Shown here in pieces: positions 8,271-16,534 of a stretch of 64,000 nucleotides of DNA (position 1 is the stretch's first letter; each line of letters starts with the position of its first letter). The notes beneath the pieces are model-generated. The model was not told the DNA's origin and ran no database searches. It saw only the letters and a list, made by a program, of their open reading frames with translations. Origin of the DNA: Streptomyces celluloflavus (lineage in GTDB: Bacteria > Actinomycetota > Actinomycetes > Streptomycetales > Streptomycetaceae); NCBI GenBank assembly GCA_000720995.1, contig JOEL01000003.1, positions 248,001-312,000 of the forward strand, written 5' to 3'. The translations under genes were made by a program, and so were the position numbers.

Positions 8271-9014
8271 TCAGCCCGCGAGGTGGCGGCCGAAGAAGTC
8301 CAGGACGCGGCCCCAGCCCTCGACCGCGGTCTGCGGGCGGTAGCTGGGCCGGTCCACCGCGAAGAAGGCGTGCCCGGCGCCGTCATAGGTGTGGAACTCG
8401 TACGTCTTGCGGTGCGCCGTCAGCGCCTCCTCCAGTTCCGCGGTCTCGGCCGGGGACGGGTGCTGGTCCTCGGCGCCGAACAGGCCGAGCAGCGGACAGG
8501 AGAGGTTCTCGGTGAGGTGGAGCAGCGGTTCGGCCGGTACCGGGAAATCGTGGGGCGGGCGGCCGGCGACGAACGCCCCGTAGCAGTCCACGGCGGCCTG
8601 GAGATCCAGGCTGCACGCCGCGAGGAAGGACTGGCGGCCGCCGGAGCAGTAACCGATGGTCCCGACGCGCCCGTTGGCGGAGGAGAGCCCGCGCAGATAG
8701 CGGGCGGCGCCCGCCACGTCCCCGACCAGGCGTGCGTCGGGGACGCCGCCCCGGGCGCGGGCCGCGGCCGCCGCGTCGTCCGGGTCCGCGCCGGGCGCCT
8801 CGCGGCTGTAGAGATTGGGGCAGACGGCGGCGTAGCCCTCCGCGGCGAACCGGCGGGTGATCTCCTTGGTGGCCCGGTCGTAGCCGGGCATGTGGTGGAT
8901 GACGACCACGCCGCCGGTGGGTCCGGGGGTGAGCGGGCGTGCGGTGTACGCCTCGATGGCGTCGCCGTCGTGGCCGGTGAGGGTGATGGTCTCGGCGAGC
9001 AGTGCGTCGTACAT
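8271..9014 (-). CDS. Dienelactone hydrolase family protein
   Basis: A 247-residue alpha/beta hydrolase. The nucleophile elbow is GYCSGG with Cys123, the Cys typical of dienelactone hydrolases in place of Ser. The acid residue lies in LFGAEDQHPSP and the catalytic His in YDGAGHAFF. VVVIHHMPGYD and CPNLYSREAPG fit the family's early strands. Members hydrolyse dienelactone in chlorocatechol degradation or related esters; the true substrate here is unknown. The product is cytoplasmic, with no signal peptide. Confidence 0.9.
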   Translation of the reverse strand: MYDALLAETITLTGHDGDAIEAYTARPLTPGPTGGVVVIHHMPGYDRATKEITRRFAAEGYAAVCPNLYSREAPGADPDDAAAAARARGGVPDARLVGDVAGAARYLRGLSSANGRVGTIGYCSGGRQSFLAACSLDLQAAVDCYGAFVAGRPPHDFPVPAEPLLHLTENLSCPLLGLFGAEDQHPSPAETAELEEALTAHRKTYEFHTYDGAGHAFFAVDRPSYRPQTAVEGWGRVLDFFGRHLAG

Positions 9015-9077
9015 GGCGGATCCTCGGCTCGGGCACGGCGGCGGGGCGGCTGCCCTCGGCCGCCGGGGTGACGGGTT

Positions 9078-9572
9078 TCAGGAGGTGGCGTCGACGGGGT
9101 CCGGGGCCGGCCTGCGGGGGCCGGGCCGCTGCGCCCGTTCCGCGAGGTCTTCGAGGGCCGGGAGCGCCGCGTACAGCAGGCGCTGCCGGTCCTGGGGCAG
9201 CCCGGCTATCTCCTCGGCGAGCCGGCTGGTGGTCTCCCGGCGTACCGCGTCGAGCAGGGTCCGGCCGGCTTCGTCGAGGCTGAGGAGGGTGGCCCGCTGG
9301 TCGTCGGGGTCGGGCCGGCGGGCGATCCAGCCGCAGTCGTCGAGCAGATCCACCATGCGGGAGGCGGTGGACAGCGCGATGTTCATGCGGGCGGCGAGGC
9401 CGCTGACGCGCAGCGGGCCGTGGGCGGCGAGTACGGCGAGGGCGGTCAGCCTGCTGGGGGTGAGATCGGCGTGCACGTCATGGCCGCGGAGCAGCGGCAG
9501 CAGATGCTGTATCACCGCGCGCAGTCGCCCGGCCAGCTCCGCGGTCTCCGCCGGCCGCCCGGTGGTGTCCAT
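9078..9572 (-). CDS. MarR-family transcriptional regulator
   Basis: A 164-residue winged-helix protein: LTPSRLTALAVLAAHGPLRV and MNIALSTASRMVDLLDDCGW form the HTH, followed by RPDPDDQRATLLSLDEAGR, the MarR wing. Its ATG overlaps the stop of the upstream MFS gene (TGATG at 9570-9574), so the two are translationally coupled. It most likely represses the pair through the palindrome at 11569-11586 and is released by a drug-like ligand, as for MarR/EmrR-type systems. Confidence 0.9.
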   Translation of the reverse strand: MDTTGRPAETAELAGRLRAVIQHLLPLLRGHDVHADLTPSRLTALAVLAAHGPLRVSGLAARMNIALSTASRMVDLLDDCGWIARRPDPDDQRATLLSLDEAGRTLLDAVRRETTSRLAEEIAGLPQDRQRLLYAALPALEDLAERAQRPGPRRPAPDPVDATS

Positions 9573-11527
9573 CAGGGGCTCCCGGGGCGGTCCGGCGGGT
9601 TCCCGGGGCGGCCCGGTGCGGGGGGCGGCGCCGGGGCGGGGCCGGTGGCCGGACCGGGACCGGTCGCCGGATCGGGGCCGGTCACCGGGCCCGCGGATAC
9701 GGCCGTGGCACCGGGTCCCCGCCCCCGCAGCGCCGGGTCCCCGGTCCGGTCGTCGTGACGGCGGTGGTCGTACGGCCCGTCGCGGCCGGTCCGGTCCTGG
9801 CGACGCTCCTCGTGGACCCGCTCGTCATGGATGTAGCGCCCGCCGCGCAGCAGCGAGGCGACGGCCGCGATCAGGCAGGCGGCGATGGCGAAGTCGAAGG
9901 CGACGGCCAGCCCGTCGGCGAACGGCGGGGAGATCAGCCGGGGGAAGAACTCGCGGCCGGTCAGGTACGCGGCGTGGCCGGCCGGCAACTGGCTCAGGAC
10001 GTGCGGGCCGAGCAGGGTCTGCACCGGGTTGTAGCCCAGCAGGGAGGCGAACAGCACGCCCACCGGCGGCAGCGCCGCGACCTTGGCGGTGTCGGCCGCC
10101 GGGACGCCCTGCGCGGTCAGGCCGTGGGTGAGGGCGCCGGGCAGCGCGGATGCCAGCCCCGCGATCATCAGGGAGAAGAAGATGCCGATGGACAGCACCA
10201 TGGCGGAGTTCTGGAAGGTGGTGCTGATACCGGCGCCGACGCCGCGCTGGTCGGGGGGCAGGCTGTTCATGACGGCGGCCCGGTTCGGCGCCGCGAACAG
10301 GCCCATGCCGATGCCGTTGAGCAGCAGGATCAGCGCGAAGCCCGGGTAGTCGAAATCGACCGGCAGCGCTTGCAGCGCGACGAACGTACCGGCCGCCAGC
10401 AGCATGCCGCCGGTGGCGAAGGTCCGGGCGCCGAACCGGTCCGAGGCCCAGCCGGACACCGGTCCGGCCACCAGGAAGCCGAGGGTCAGCGGCAGCATGT
10501 AGATACCCGCCCAGAGCGGTGTCTGGGTGAAGCTGTAGCCGTGCCGGGGCAGCCAGATGCCCTGCAGCCAGATGATCAGGATGAACATCAGGCCGCCGCG
10601 GCCGAGCGCGGCGAGCAGGCTGGCGAGGTTCCCCGCGGTGAACGCGCGGATGCGGAACAGGTCCAGCCGGAACATCGGTGCGGGCACCTTCGTCTCGATC
10701 ACACAGCAGACGGCCAGCATCGCCACCCCGCCGGCCAGCGCGGCGACCACCGCGGGGCTGGTCCAGCCCATGGTGTGCCCGCCGTAGGGCTGGATGCCGT
10801 ACGTGATGCCGGTCAGCACGGCGATCAGGCCCACCGCGAAGGTGAGGTTGCCCCACCAGTCGGGCCGGGCCGGGGTGCGGATACCGGTGTCGCGCAGTTT
10901 CCGATAGGCCCAGACCGTGCCGAAGACGCCGAACGGCACCGACACCAGGAAGACCAGCCGCCAGTCGACGGGGCCGAGCAGCCCGCCGAGGACCAGCCCG
11001 AGGAACGACCCGGCGATGCCCGCCACCTGGTTCAGGCCCAGGGCGAGGCCGCGCTGCCGGGCGGGGAAGGCGTCGGTGAGGATCGCGTTGGCGTTCGCCA
11101 TCAGCATCGCGCCGCCGATGCCTTGCAGGACGCGCATGCCGATCAGCCACAGGGCGCCGGCCGTGCCGTGCTGCCAGGTCACCGAGAGCAGTACGGAGAA
11201 GACGGTGAAGACGGCGAAGCCCAGGTTGTACATCCGGGTCCTGCCGTACATGTCGCCGAGCCGGCCGAAGCTCACCACGAGGACGGCGGTGACGACCAGA
11301 TAGCCCATGATCAGCCAGAGCAGCAGGCCCGTGTTCCCGGGCTGGAGGGGATTCACTCCGATGCCGCGGAAGATGTCGGGCAGCGCGATCAGCATGATCG
11401 ACATGTTGATGGAGGCGATCAGCATGCCGAGGGTCGTGTTCGACAGGGCGACCCATTTGTAGCGCGGGCCGGGTACGAAGCGCGGCCCCGGGCTCGGGCC
11501 GGTCACCGCCGCGACGGTCTTTCCCAC
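9572..11527 (-). CDS. DHA2-type MFS drug efflux transporter
   Basis: A 651-residue major-facilitator protein with about 14 predicted helices. Motif A is present in VVSFGRLGDMYGRTRMYNLG, and motif C features occur in the fifth helix. This is the EmrB/QacA type that exports drugs with protons. The last 80 residues are a charged then Gly-Pro-Ala-rich tail with GPATGP-like repeats, longer than usual. It is the first gene of a two-gene unit with marR. The ATG at 11527 is followed by a short soluble lead before the first helix. Confidence 0.92.
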   Translation of the reverse strand: MGKTVAAVTGPSPGPRFVPGPRYKWVALSNTTLGMLIASINMSIMLIALPDIFRGIGVNPLQPGNTGLLLWLIMGYLVVTAVLVVSFGRLGDMYGRTRMYNLGFAVFTVFSVLLSVTWQHGTAGALWLIGMRVLQGIGGAMLMANANAILTDAFPARQRGLALGLNQVAGIAGSFLGLVLGGLLGPVDWRLVFLVSVPFGVFGTVWAYRKLRDTGIRTPARPDWWGNLTFAVGLIAVLTGITYGIQPYGGHTMGWTSPAVVAALAGGVAMLAVCCVIETKVPAPMFRLDLFRIRAFTAGNLASLLAALGRGGLMFILIIWLQGIWLPRHGYSFTQTPLWAGIYMLPLTLGFLVAGPVSGWASDRFGARTFATGGMLLAAGTFVALQALPVDFDYPGFALILLLNGIGMGLFAAPNRAAVMNSLPPDQRGVGAGISTTFQNSAMVLSIGIFFSLMIAGLASALPGALTHGLTAQGVPAADTAKVAALPPVGVLFASLLGYNPVQTLLGPHVLSQLPAGHAAYLTGREFFPRLISPPFADGLAVAFDFAIAACLIAAVASLLRGGRYIHDERVHEERRQDRTGRDGPYDHRRHDDRTGDPALRGRGPGATAVSAGPVTGPDPATGPGPATGPAPAPPPAPGRPGNPPDRPGSP

Positions 11528-11568
11528 GGGACACCACTCCCATCGGGAGGTACACCGGGAGATTCACT

Positions 11569-11586
11569 TGCTTGACGTCAACCAAT
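11569..11586. promoter_or_regulatory. Palindrome upstream of MFS-marR, candidate MarR operator
   Basis: TTGCTTGACGTCAACCAA is an 18-bp near-perfect palindrome around TTGACGTCAA, located 42 bp upstream of the MFS start. MarR proteins commonly bind sites with TTGAC/GTCAA half-sites, so autoregulation is likely but unproven. Confidence 0.6.
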
Positions 11587-11752
11587 TTAGTCCCGCCCCC
11601 GGCGTCCGGCCAGCGTTCCGCATACCGCGTACCGCGCTCCCGGTGCCGGCGCGGCACCACCTGCCCGTCCCGCGCGGACGGGTGCGGGCGGACGGCCGCG
11701 CGGGCGGAAATATCCGGTTGGCCCGCCCGCGTCCCGGTGCTCCAATGTGCGG

Positions 11753-12529
11753 ATGGATCTTGATGCGGTACGCGCCCTCCTCGACCGGCAGCTGCGGCGT
11801 GCGGCGCCGCCCGATTCCGCCGCCGCCCAGGTCGAGCGGACCGGCGGTGTGGTGCGCCAGACCGGCGGGCCCACCGACTGGAACGGCATCCTCTGGTCGG
11901 AGCTGACCGAGGCCACCGCCGACGCGGCGATCGCCGCGCAGGTGCGGCACTTCGCCGCGATGGACCGCGAGTTCGAGTGGACGGTGTACGCGCACGACCG
12001 GCCCGCCGACCTCGCCGCGCGGCTGCGGGCGGCCGGTTTCCAGCCCGAACCGGCGGAGACGCTGATGGTCGCCGAGGTGGCCGGGCTGCCGAAGGAGGTC
12101 GAACTGCCCCCGGACGTACGGTTGCTGCCGGTGACGGACCCGGCCGGGGTGGAGCTGCTGGTGCGGGTGCACGAGGAGGTGTTCGGCGCGCCCGGCGGCC
12201 GGCTGCGGGACCGGCTGCTCGCCCGGCTCGCGGCGGATCCGGACGCGCTCGCCCTCACCGTCGTGATGGCCGCTGACGAGCCGGTGTCCGGGGCGCGGCT
12301 GGAGTGGGTGCCGGGGACGGACTTCGCGGGGCTGTGGGGCGGCGGCACGCTGTCCGCCTGGCGCGGCCGCGGCATCTACCGGGCGCTGATCGCCCACCGC
12401 GCCCGGCTCGCCGCCGAACGCGGGGTGCGCTACCTGCGGGTGGACGCCTCCGACCAAAGCCGCCCGATCCTGCGGCGCCTGGGCTTCGCCGAGCTGAGCA
12501 CGGCCACCCCGTACCTCCACCGCCCCTGA
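11753..12529 (+). CDS. GNAT family N-acetyltransferase
   Basis: A 258-residue protein. The C-terminal half is a GNAT domain with the acetyl-CoA loop in WRGRGIYRALIAHRARLAAE and the end strand SRPILRRLGFAELS. The N-terminal half has no recognised domain but keeps a GNAT-like fold pattern. The substrate is unknown. GTG at 11747 is an alternative start two codons earlier. It is 164 bp upstream of the small-peptide cassette on the same strand, so it may or may not belong to it. Confidence 0.85.
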   Translation: MDLDAVRALLDRQLRRAAPPDSAAAQVERTGGVVRQTGGPTDWNGILWSELTEATADAAIAAQVRHFAAMDREFEWTVYAHDRPADLAARLRAAGFQPEPAETLMVAEVAGLPKEVELPPDVRLLPVTDPAGVELLVRVHEEVFGAPGGRLRDRLLARLAADPDALALTVVMAADEPVSGARLEWVPGTDFAGLWGGGTLSAWRGRGIYRALIAHRARLAAERGVRYLRVDASDQSRPILRRLGFAELSTATPYLHRP

Positions 12530-12693
12530 CGGGCGGACGCCACCGACCCTGTACCGCAAGGGAGTTGGGCAGGGTGGCCGCCGTCGCACCGAGACCGGAG
12601 CGGGCGGGAAAATACCGCAGGGGCGGTTTCTACCGTTTGCGGCGAAATGTGCCGGATGTAACGCTGGGATCTCCCGTAGAAGGAGTTGATCGC

Positions 12694-12879
12694 ATGATTA
12701 CGGACCGCACAGCACCGGCCGAGTCGGTAACCCTTACCGCGGAGGTCGAGAATCTGGTGGACTCCGCCGAACCCGACGCCGTCTTCCGGGACACCCGCGA
12801 GTGCGGTGGAGGGCTACTGCTCCTCGGCCTGCTCCTGATCTCGCCGCCCACTCCGCGGCCGAAGACGGACGCCCGATAA
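12694..12879 (+). CDS. 61-residue peptide, candidate RiPP precursor or small membrane protein
   Basis: The ATG at 12694 has an excellent AAGGAG site 8 bp upstream. The peptide has an acidic, leader-like N-terminal half (VTLTAEVENLVDSAEPDAV, then FRDTREC), a Gly-Gly-Gly turn at residues 38-40, a very hydrophobic run LLLLGLLLIS, and a short PPTPRPKTDAR tail with one Cys (residue 37) in total. The double-glycine-like junction and small size resemble modified-peptide precursors; the hydrophobic run alone would equally fit a one-helix membrane protein. It is the first gene of a five-gene unit, 10 bp ahead of the next gene. I do not recognise a family. Confidence 0.6.
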   Translation: MITDRTAPAESVTLTAEVENLVDSAEPDAVFRDTRECGGGLLLLGLLLISPPTPRPKTDAR

Positions 12880-12889
12880 GGGACCTGCG

Positions 12890-13588
12890 TTGGCTGAACA
12901 GGCGCAGGGAGCAGTCCCACTGAGCGCTGTGATCGCTGATGCTGCGACAGGGGTCGCCCTCGCCCTGCGGGGTGAGGGCGACCCTTACGCGCTGTCCCGC
13001 ACCCTGCGGCAGGGGGACGCGCTGGCGCTGGCCGCGATCCGGGTGCTGGGCGCCGACGCGCTCGCACCGTACGCGCTCGGCCACCGGGCCGGACCCGGCG
13101 GCGAGGACGAGAGTGTGGTCAGGGAGGCGCTCGCGGCATATCCGCCGGGGGTGGCAGCCTCCGATGTGTCGGTGTGGAGCTACCGGGGCCTGATCGAGGC
13201 GTCGCACGCCTTTCTGAACGGTGGCGCGGACGGCTGGCCGCGTCCGCCCGAGGCCGGCGCCGGGTGGATCGGCACCGACCCGTGGCCACGGCTGTCCCAC
13301 CGGGCTTCCCAGCTCGCCGCCCTCGCGCTCCCCGGCCTGGCGCCGGGGCTGGCCGAGGCGCTGGCGGCACGCACCGACGATCTCTCCCGCGGTTTCGTCC
13401 GGGCGGTACGCCGTCAGGACTGGCTCCAGGCGGCCGGTCTGGGCCGCTGGCTGGCCCGGCTGCCCGAGGTGCCGCCGACGCTGGGCCTCGACGGCGGGCT
13501 GGCCTTCGTCCGGCAGATGAGCGGCGGGGATGCCCGGGTGGCGCTGCACGTCGTGGCCGCCCGGCGGTTCCACGGGCGGGGGTGGTGA
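12890..13588 (+). CDS. Unrecognised 232-residue protein of the peptide cassette
   Basis: The start is a TTG at 12890, with AAGGGA 6 bp upstream and only 10 bp after the peptide gene. The protein is Ala/Leu-rich and probably all-helical, without signal peptide or clear membrane helix. Recognisable stretches such as DVSVWSYRGLIEASHAFLNG and DWLQAAGLGRWLARLPEVPP match no family I know. Its stop overlaps the GTG of the next gene (GTGA). A helical companion to the DUF6895-like pair is plausible; no enzymatic motif is visible. Confidence 0.75.
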   Translation: MAEQAQGAVPLSAVIADAATGVALALRGEGDPYALSRTLRQGDALALAAIRVLGADALAPYALGHRAGPGGEDESVVREALAAYPPGVAASDVSVWSYRGLIEASHAFLNGGADGWPRPPEAGAGWIGTDPWPRLSHRASQLAALALPGLAPGLAEALAARTDDLSRGFVRAVRRQDWLQAAGLGRWLARLPEVPPTLGLDGGLAFVRQMSGGDARVALHVVAARRFHGRGW

Positions 13589-14550
13589 CCGGCGGCCGGG
13601 GCGACCCGGCGCTGCTGGACCGGCTGGTCGGTGACGGCCTGGGGTGGCTGGACGGGGCGCGCGCGTCCTTCCGACTGCCGCCGGACGTGACCACCGACGC
13701 CGACCCCAACACGACCCTCAAACCCCTCGGTGAACTGGCCGAACTCACCGAGCTCACCCGGACGGCGCACCCCCGGCGCGAGATCCGCGAGCGGGCGGAC
13801 GCCCTCTTCGCGTTCGCCTGGCAGGAGACCGGCGAGGGGGAGCTCTTCGCCGAGCTGATCCGCGGTGAGCCGCGGGCGACCTATCCGGTGGAGCTGTACG
13901 GGATCTTCGCGCAGGCCGGGCTCCGCCACGCCGCCGTGGAGGAGCTGCTGGTGACGACGACCGGGCTGCGGGGCTGGCGGGTGGCGCGCGAGGACCACAC
14001 CCGTACGCTCGGCGTGCTCAACGCGGAGCGGCGGATCGGCCTGCCCCGGCACGCCGCCGCCGACGCCGAGTTCGCGCACACCGGGCTGGGCCTGCTGCCG
14101 GAGCCGTGGACGCTGGACCGCAAGGCGGCGTACGGCGTGACCCATGACGTCTTCCACCTCACCGACTGGGGCCGCGCCCGCCGGCGGCTGCCCGCGGCGC
14201 ACGCCGGATATCTGCGCCTGTGGCTGCCCGCCTGGCTGGAGTGCTGGCTGGAGGAACAGCTGTGGGACCTGGTGGGTGAGTTGCTGGCGGTGACGGCCTG
14301 TCTGCCCGACGCTCCGTACGACGCGGCGGCCTGGCAGCGGCTGGCCGCCGCCCAGACCTCCGACGGCGCCGTCCCCGAGACCGGCACCGCCACCCGGTCC
14401 GCCGACCCCGCGGAGACCTTCCTGGCCTGCTACCACTCCACCCTGGTGACCGTCTTCGCCGGCACCCTCGCCCGGATCGCCGCCACCGAGGCCGCGGACG
14501 GCCCGGCGGCGGCCGGACGGCCCCCCTTCGAAAGCGAGGCAGCCCCGTGA
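13585..14550 (+). CDS. DUF6895-like protein, first paralogue
   Basis: A 321-residue protein of a poorly known actinobacterial family (DUF6895-like by memory of its motifs). It shares with the next gene the order LKPLGELA, a long helical middle, TLGVLNAERRIGLPRHAA, LLPEPW, GVTHDVFHLTDWG and WDLVGELLAVTACLP. The conserved His and Asp in THDVFHLTDW look like an active or metal site, but this is inference. GTG start at 13585 overlaps the previous stop; its own stop overlaps the next GTG. Cytoplasmic by appearance. Confidence 0.75.
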   Translation: MTGGRGDPALLDRLVGDGLGWLDGARASFRLPPDVTTDADPNTTLKPLGELAELTELTRTAHPRREIRERADALFAFAWQETGEGELFAELIRGEPRATYPVELYGIFAQAGLRHAAVEELLVTTTGLRGWRVAREDHTRTLGVLNAERRIGLPRHAAADAEFAHTGLGLLPEPWTLDRKAAYGVTHDVFHLTDWGRARRRLPAAHAGYLRLWLPAWLECWLEEQLWDLVGELLAVTACLPDAPYDAAAWQRLAAAQTSDGAVPETGTATRSADPAETFLACYHSTLVTVFAGTLARIAATEAADGPAAAGRPPFESEAAP

Positions 14551-15479
14551 CCGTACCGACGGCCGCACCCCCCGCACTGCTGCACCAGGTCGGCGACCGC
14601 GCGCTGACCTGGCTCGACGCCCACCGCGAGCACTTCCGGCTGATGCCCGAGGACCACGCCACCAGCGGCGCGGTGATCGAACGGCTCAAGCCGATCGGCG
14701 AGTTGGCGATCAATATGCAGGTGCTCTTCCGGGAGGGCGTGGCGGGCTCCCGGCAGCACGCCCGCGCCGGACAGCTGCTCGACTTCGCCTGGCGGGAGCT
14801 GCTGGACGGCGGCAATGTGCTGGCCGCGCTGCAGCGCGCCGAACCGCTCTCCCCGGTGTCTCTGGAGATCTACGCGCCCTTCCACGAACTGGGCCACCGC
14901 CACCCCCAGCTGGAGGCGGCCATCGAGGTGTGCCGGCGCACCACGACGTGGTCGGCGCTGGAGATGGTGCCCAACCGGCGGCTCGGTGTGCTCAACGCCG
15001 AACGCAAGATGGGGCTGGCGCCCAGCGGCGACTTCGACCGGGCCGTGGCCCGCACCTGGCTGGGGCAGCTGCCCGAACCGTGGTCGGTGCAATACCACAT
15101 CGCCTACGACCTCACCCACACCGTCTTCCACCTCACCAACTGGGGCGAGGCGCCCGGCCGGATCCCGCCGGCGATCGCCGCCTACCTCACGCGGTACCTG
15201 CCCGCGTGGATGGAGGACTGGGCAGACCTCGAACACTGGGATCTGCTCGGCGAACTCCTCGTCGTGGACGCCTGCCTGCCGCGTCCGACGCTGGACGGCG
15301 AGCTGTGGGAACGGTACGCCGCCGCGCAGTGCGGCAGCGGTGCGATGCCCATCCAGCACGGGATGCCGGCCGGTGACCCGGCGGAGGTCTTCGACCTCGT
15401 CCACCACCCCACCCTGGTCGCCGCGTTCGCCTCCGCGATGGCCACCTCCCGGGCGCTCTCCCCCGGCACCGCCCGATGA
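14547..15479 (+). CDS. DUF6895-like protein, second paralogue
   Basis: A 310-residue paralogue of the preceding gene product: LKPIGELAINMQVLFREGVA, LGVLNAERKMGLAPS, QLPEPW, DLTHTVFHLTNWGEAPGRIP, WDLLGELLVVDACLP and a C-terminal HHPTLVAAFA. The His-x-x-x-x-His spacing in the THTVFHLTNW motif is kept in both copies. Two adjacent diverged copies suggest a heterodimer or sequential steps on one substrate. Starts by GTGA overlap and ends by ATGA overlap with the next gene. Confidence 0.75.
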   Translation: MTVPTAAPPALLHQVGDRALTWLDAHREHFRLMPEDHATSGAVIERLKPIGELAINMQVLFREGVAGSRQHARAGQLLDFAWRELLDGGNVLAALQRAEPLSPVSLEIYAPFHELGHRHPQLEAAIEVCRRTTTWSALEMVPNRRLGVLNAERKMGLAPSGDFDRAVARTWLGQLPEPWSVQYHIAYDLTHTVFHLTNWGEAPGRIPPAIAAYLTRYLPAWMEDWADLEHWDLLGELLVVDACLPRPTLDGELWERYAAAQCGSGAMPIQHGMPAGDPAEVFDLVHHPTLVAAFASAMATSRALSPGTAR

Positions 15480-16516
15480 GCCCGCACGGCCCCGGCACCC
15501 GCCTCGCGGACCGCCTCACCCGGGCGCTCGCCGCCGTCGACGCCCCGGACACCGTGCTCGCGGTGACCCGCCGCGGTGAGCGCACCCTGGTCACCGGCGG
15601 CACCGCCTGCCCGCCGCCCCGGCCGCGGGAGGCACTGCGCTACGAGCTGGGTTCGCTCTCCAAGACCTTCACCGTGCTGCTCCTCGCCGACCTGGCGCGG
15701 GCCGGGGTGCTGCGCCTCGACGATCCGCTCGCCGCCCATCTGCCGGACCTGCGGCTCCCGCACCCCGCCTCGCGCCGGATCACGCTGTGCCATCTGGCCA
15801 CGCACACCGCGGGGCTGCCGCGCGTCCCGCGCGATCTGGTGGCGGGTGCGCTGCTGCGCCCGTACCGCAGCGGCTACGCCGGGTACGACACCGAGCGGCT
15901 GCTGCGCACCTTCGCCCGTACCCGGCCCCGTCATCCGCCCGGTACCCGCTGGCACTACTCCAACCTCGGGCTGGCGCTGCTGGGCCCCGCCATGGCGCGG
16001 GCCGCCGGTGCCGACTACCGCACGCTGCTCACCGACCGCGTGCTGCGCCCGCTCGCGCTGACCGGCACCGCCCTGGGCCCCGGCCCCACCGGCACCGACG
16101 CCGTCGGGCACCGTGCGGACGGCCGTACGCCGGTGCCGGGCTCCGACATGGGCGGCTTCGCCGCCGCCGGGGCGGTCCGCGCCACCCCGGGTGATCTGCT
16201 GACCTACCTCGAAGCGCTGCTCTCCCCCGACTCCGCCGCGCTGAGCGGGCCGCTGCGCGACGTCCAGGTCCCGCTGCTGCGGCGCGGCCTGCGGCACCGC
16301 CACACCCACACGCTGACGTGGTACCAGCACCCCGCGCCGGGCGGGCCGCTGCTCTTCCACGCCGGGGCGACCTTCGGCCAGCAGGCGTTCCTGGGCTACC
16401 ACCCGGTGTCCCGGACCGGCGTCGTCGCCCTCGCCACCCGCCGCGGCCGCGGCTGCCGGCTGACCGGCACGGCGTACGAGCTGCTGTACGCGCTCGGCGG
16501 CGAGCCCGCGCCCTGA
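15476..16516 (+). CDS. Class C beta-lactamase-fold serine hydrolase
   Basis: A 346-residue serine beta-lactamase/penicillin-binding-like hydrolase: SxxK in ELGSLSKTFTVLLLADL, YxN in HYSNLGLALLGPAMARAAG, and a third-motif-like HAGAT near the end where KTG/HxG is expected. No signal peptide is seen, so it probably acts in the cytoplasm, unlike true beta-lactamases. Family members also act as esterases, D-aminopeptidases and peptide cyclases. As last gene of the coupled cassette it is a candidate peptidase or cyclase for the 61-residue peptide; this is inference. Confidence 0.88.
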   Translation: MSPHGPGTRLADRLTRALAAVDAPDTVLAVTRRGERTLVTGGTACPPPRPREALRYELGSLSKTFTVLLLADLARAGVLRLDDPLAAHLPDLRLPHPASRRITLCHLATHTAGLPRVPRDLVAGALLRPYRSGYAGYDTERLLRTFARTRPRHPPGTRWHYSNLGLALLGPAMARAAGADYRTLLTDRVLRPLALTGTALGPGPTGTDAVGHRADGRTPVPGSDMGGFAAAGAVRATPGDLLTYLEALLSPDSAALSGPLRDVQVPLLRRGLRHRHTHTLTWYQHPAPGGPLLFHAGATFGQQAFLGYHPVSRTGVVALATRRGRGCRLTGTAYELLYALGGEPAP

Positions 16517-16534
16517 GCCCGCCGCGCGGCGCCC

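Noticed and set aside
9572-9760. Tandem Gly-Pro-Ala-coding repeat as a mobile or regulatory element
   Set aside because: It is the in-frame low-complexity tail of the MFS protein and needs no other explanation.
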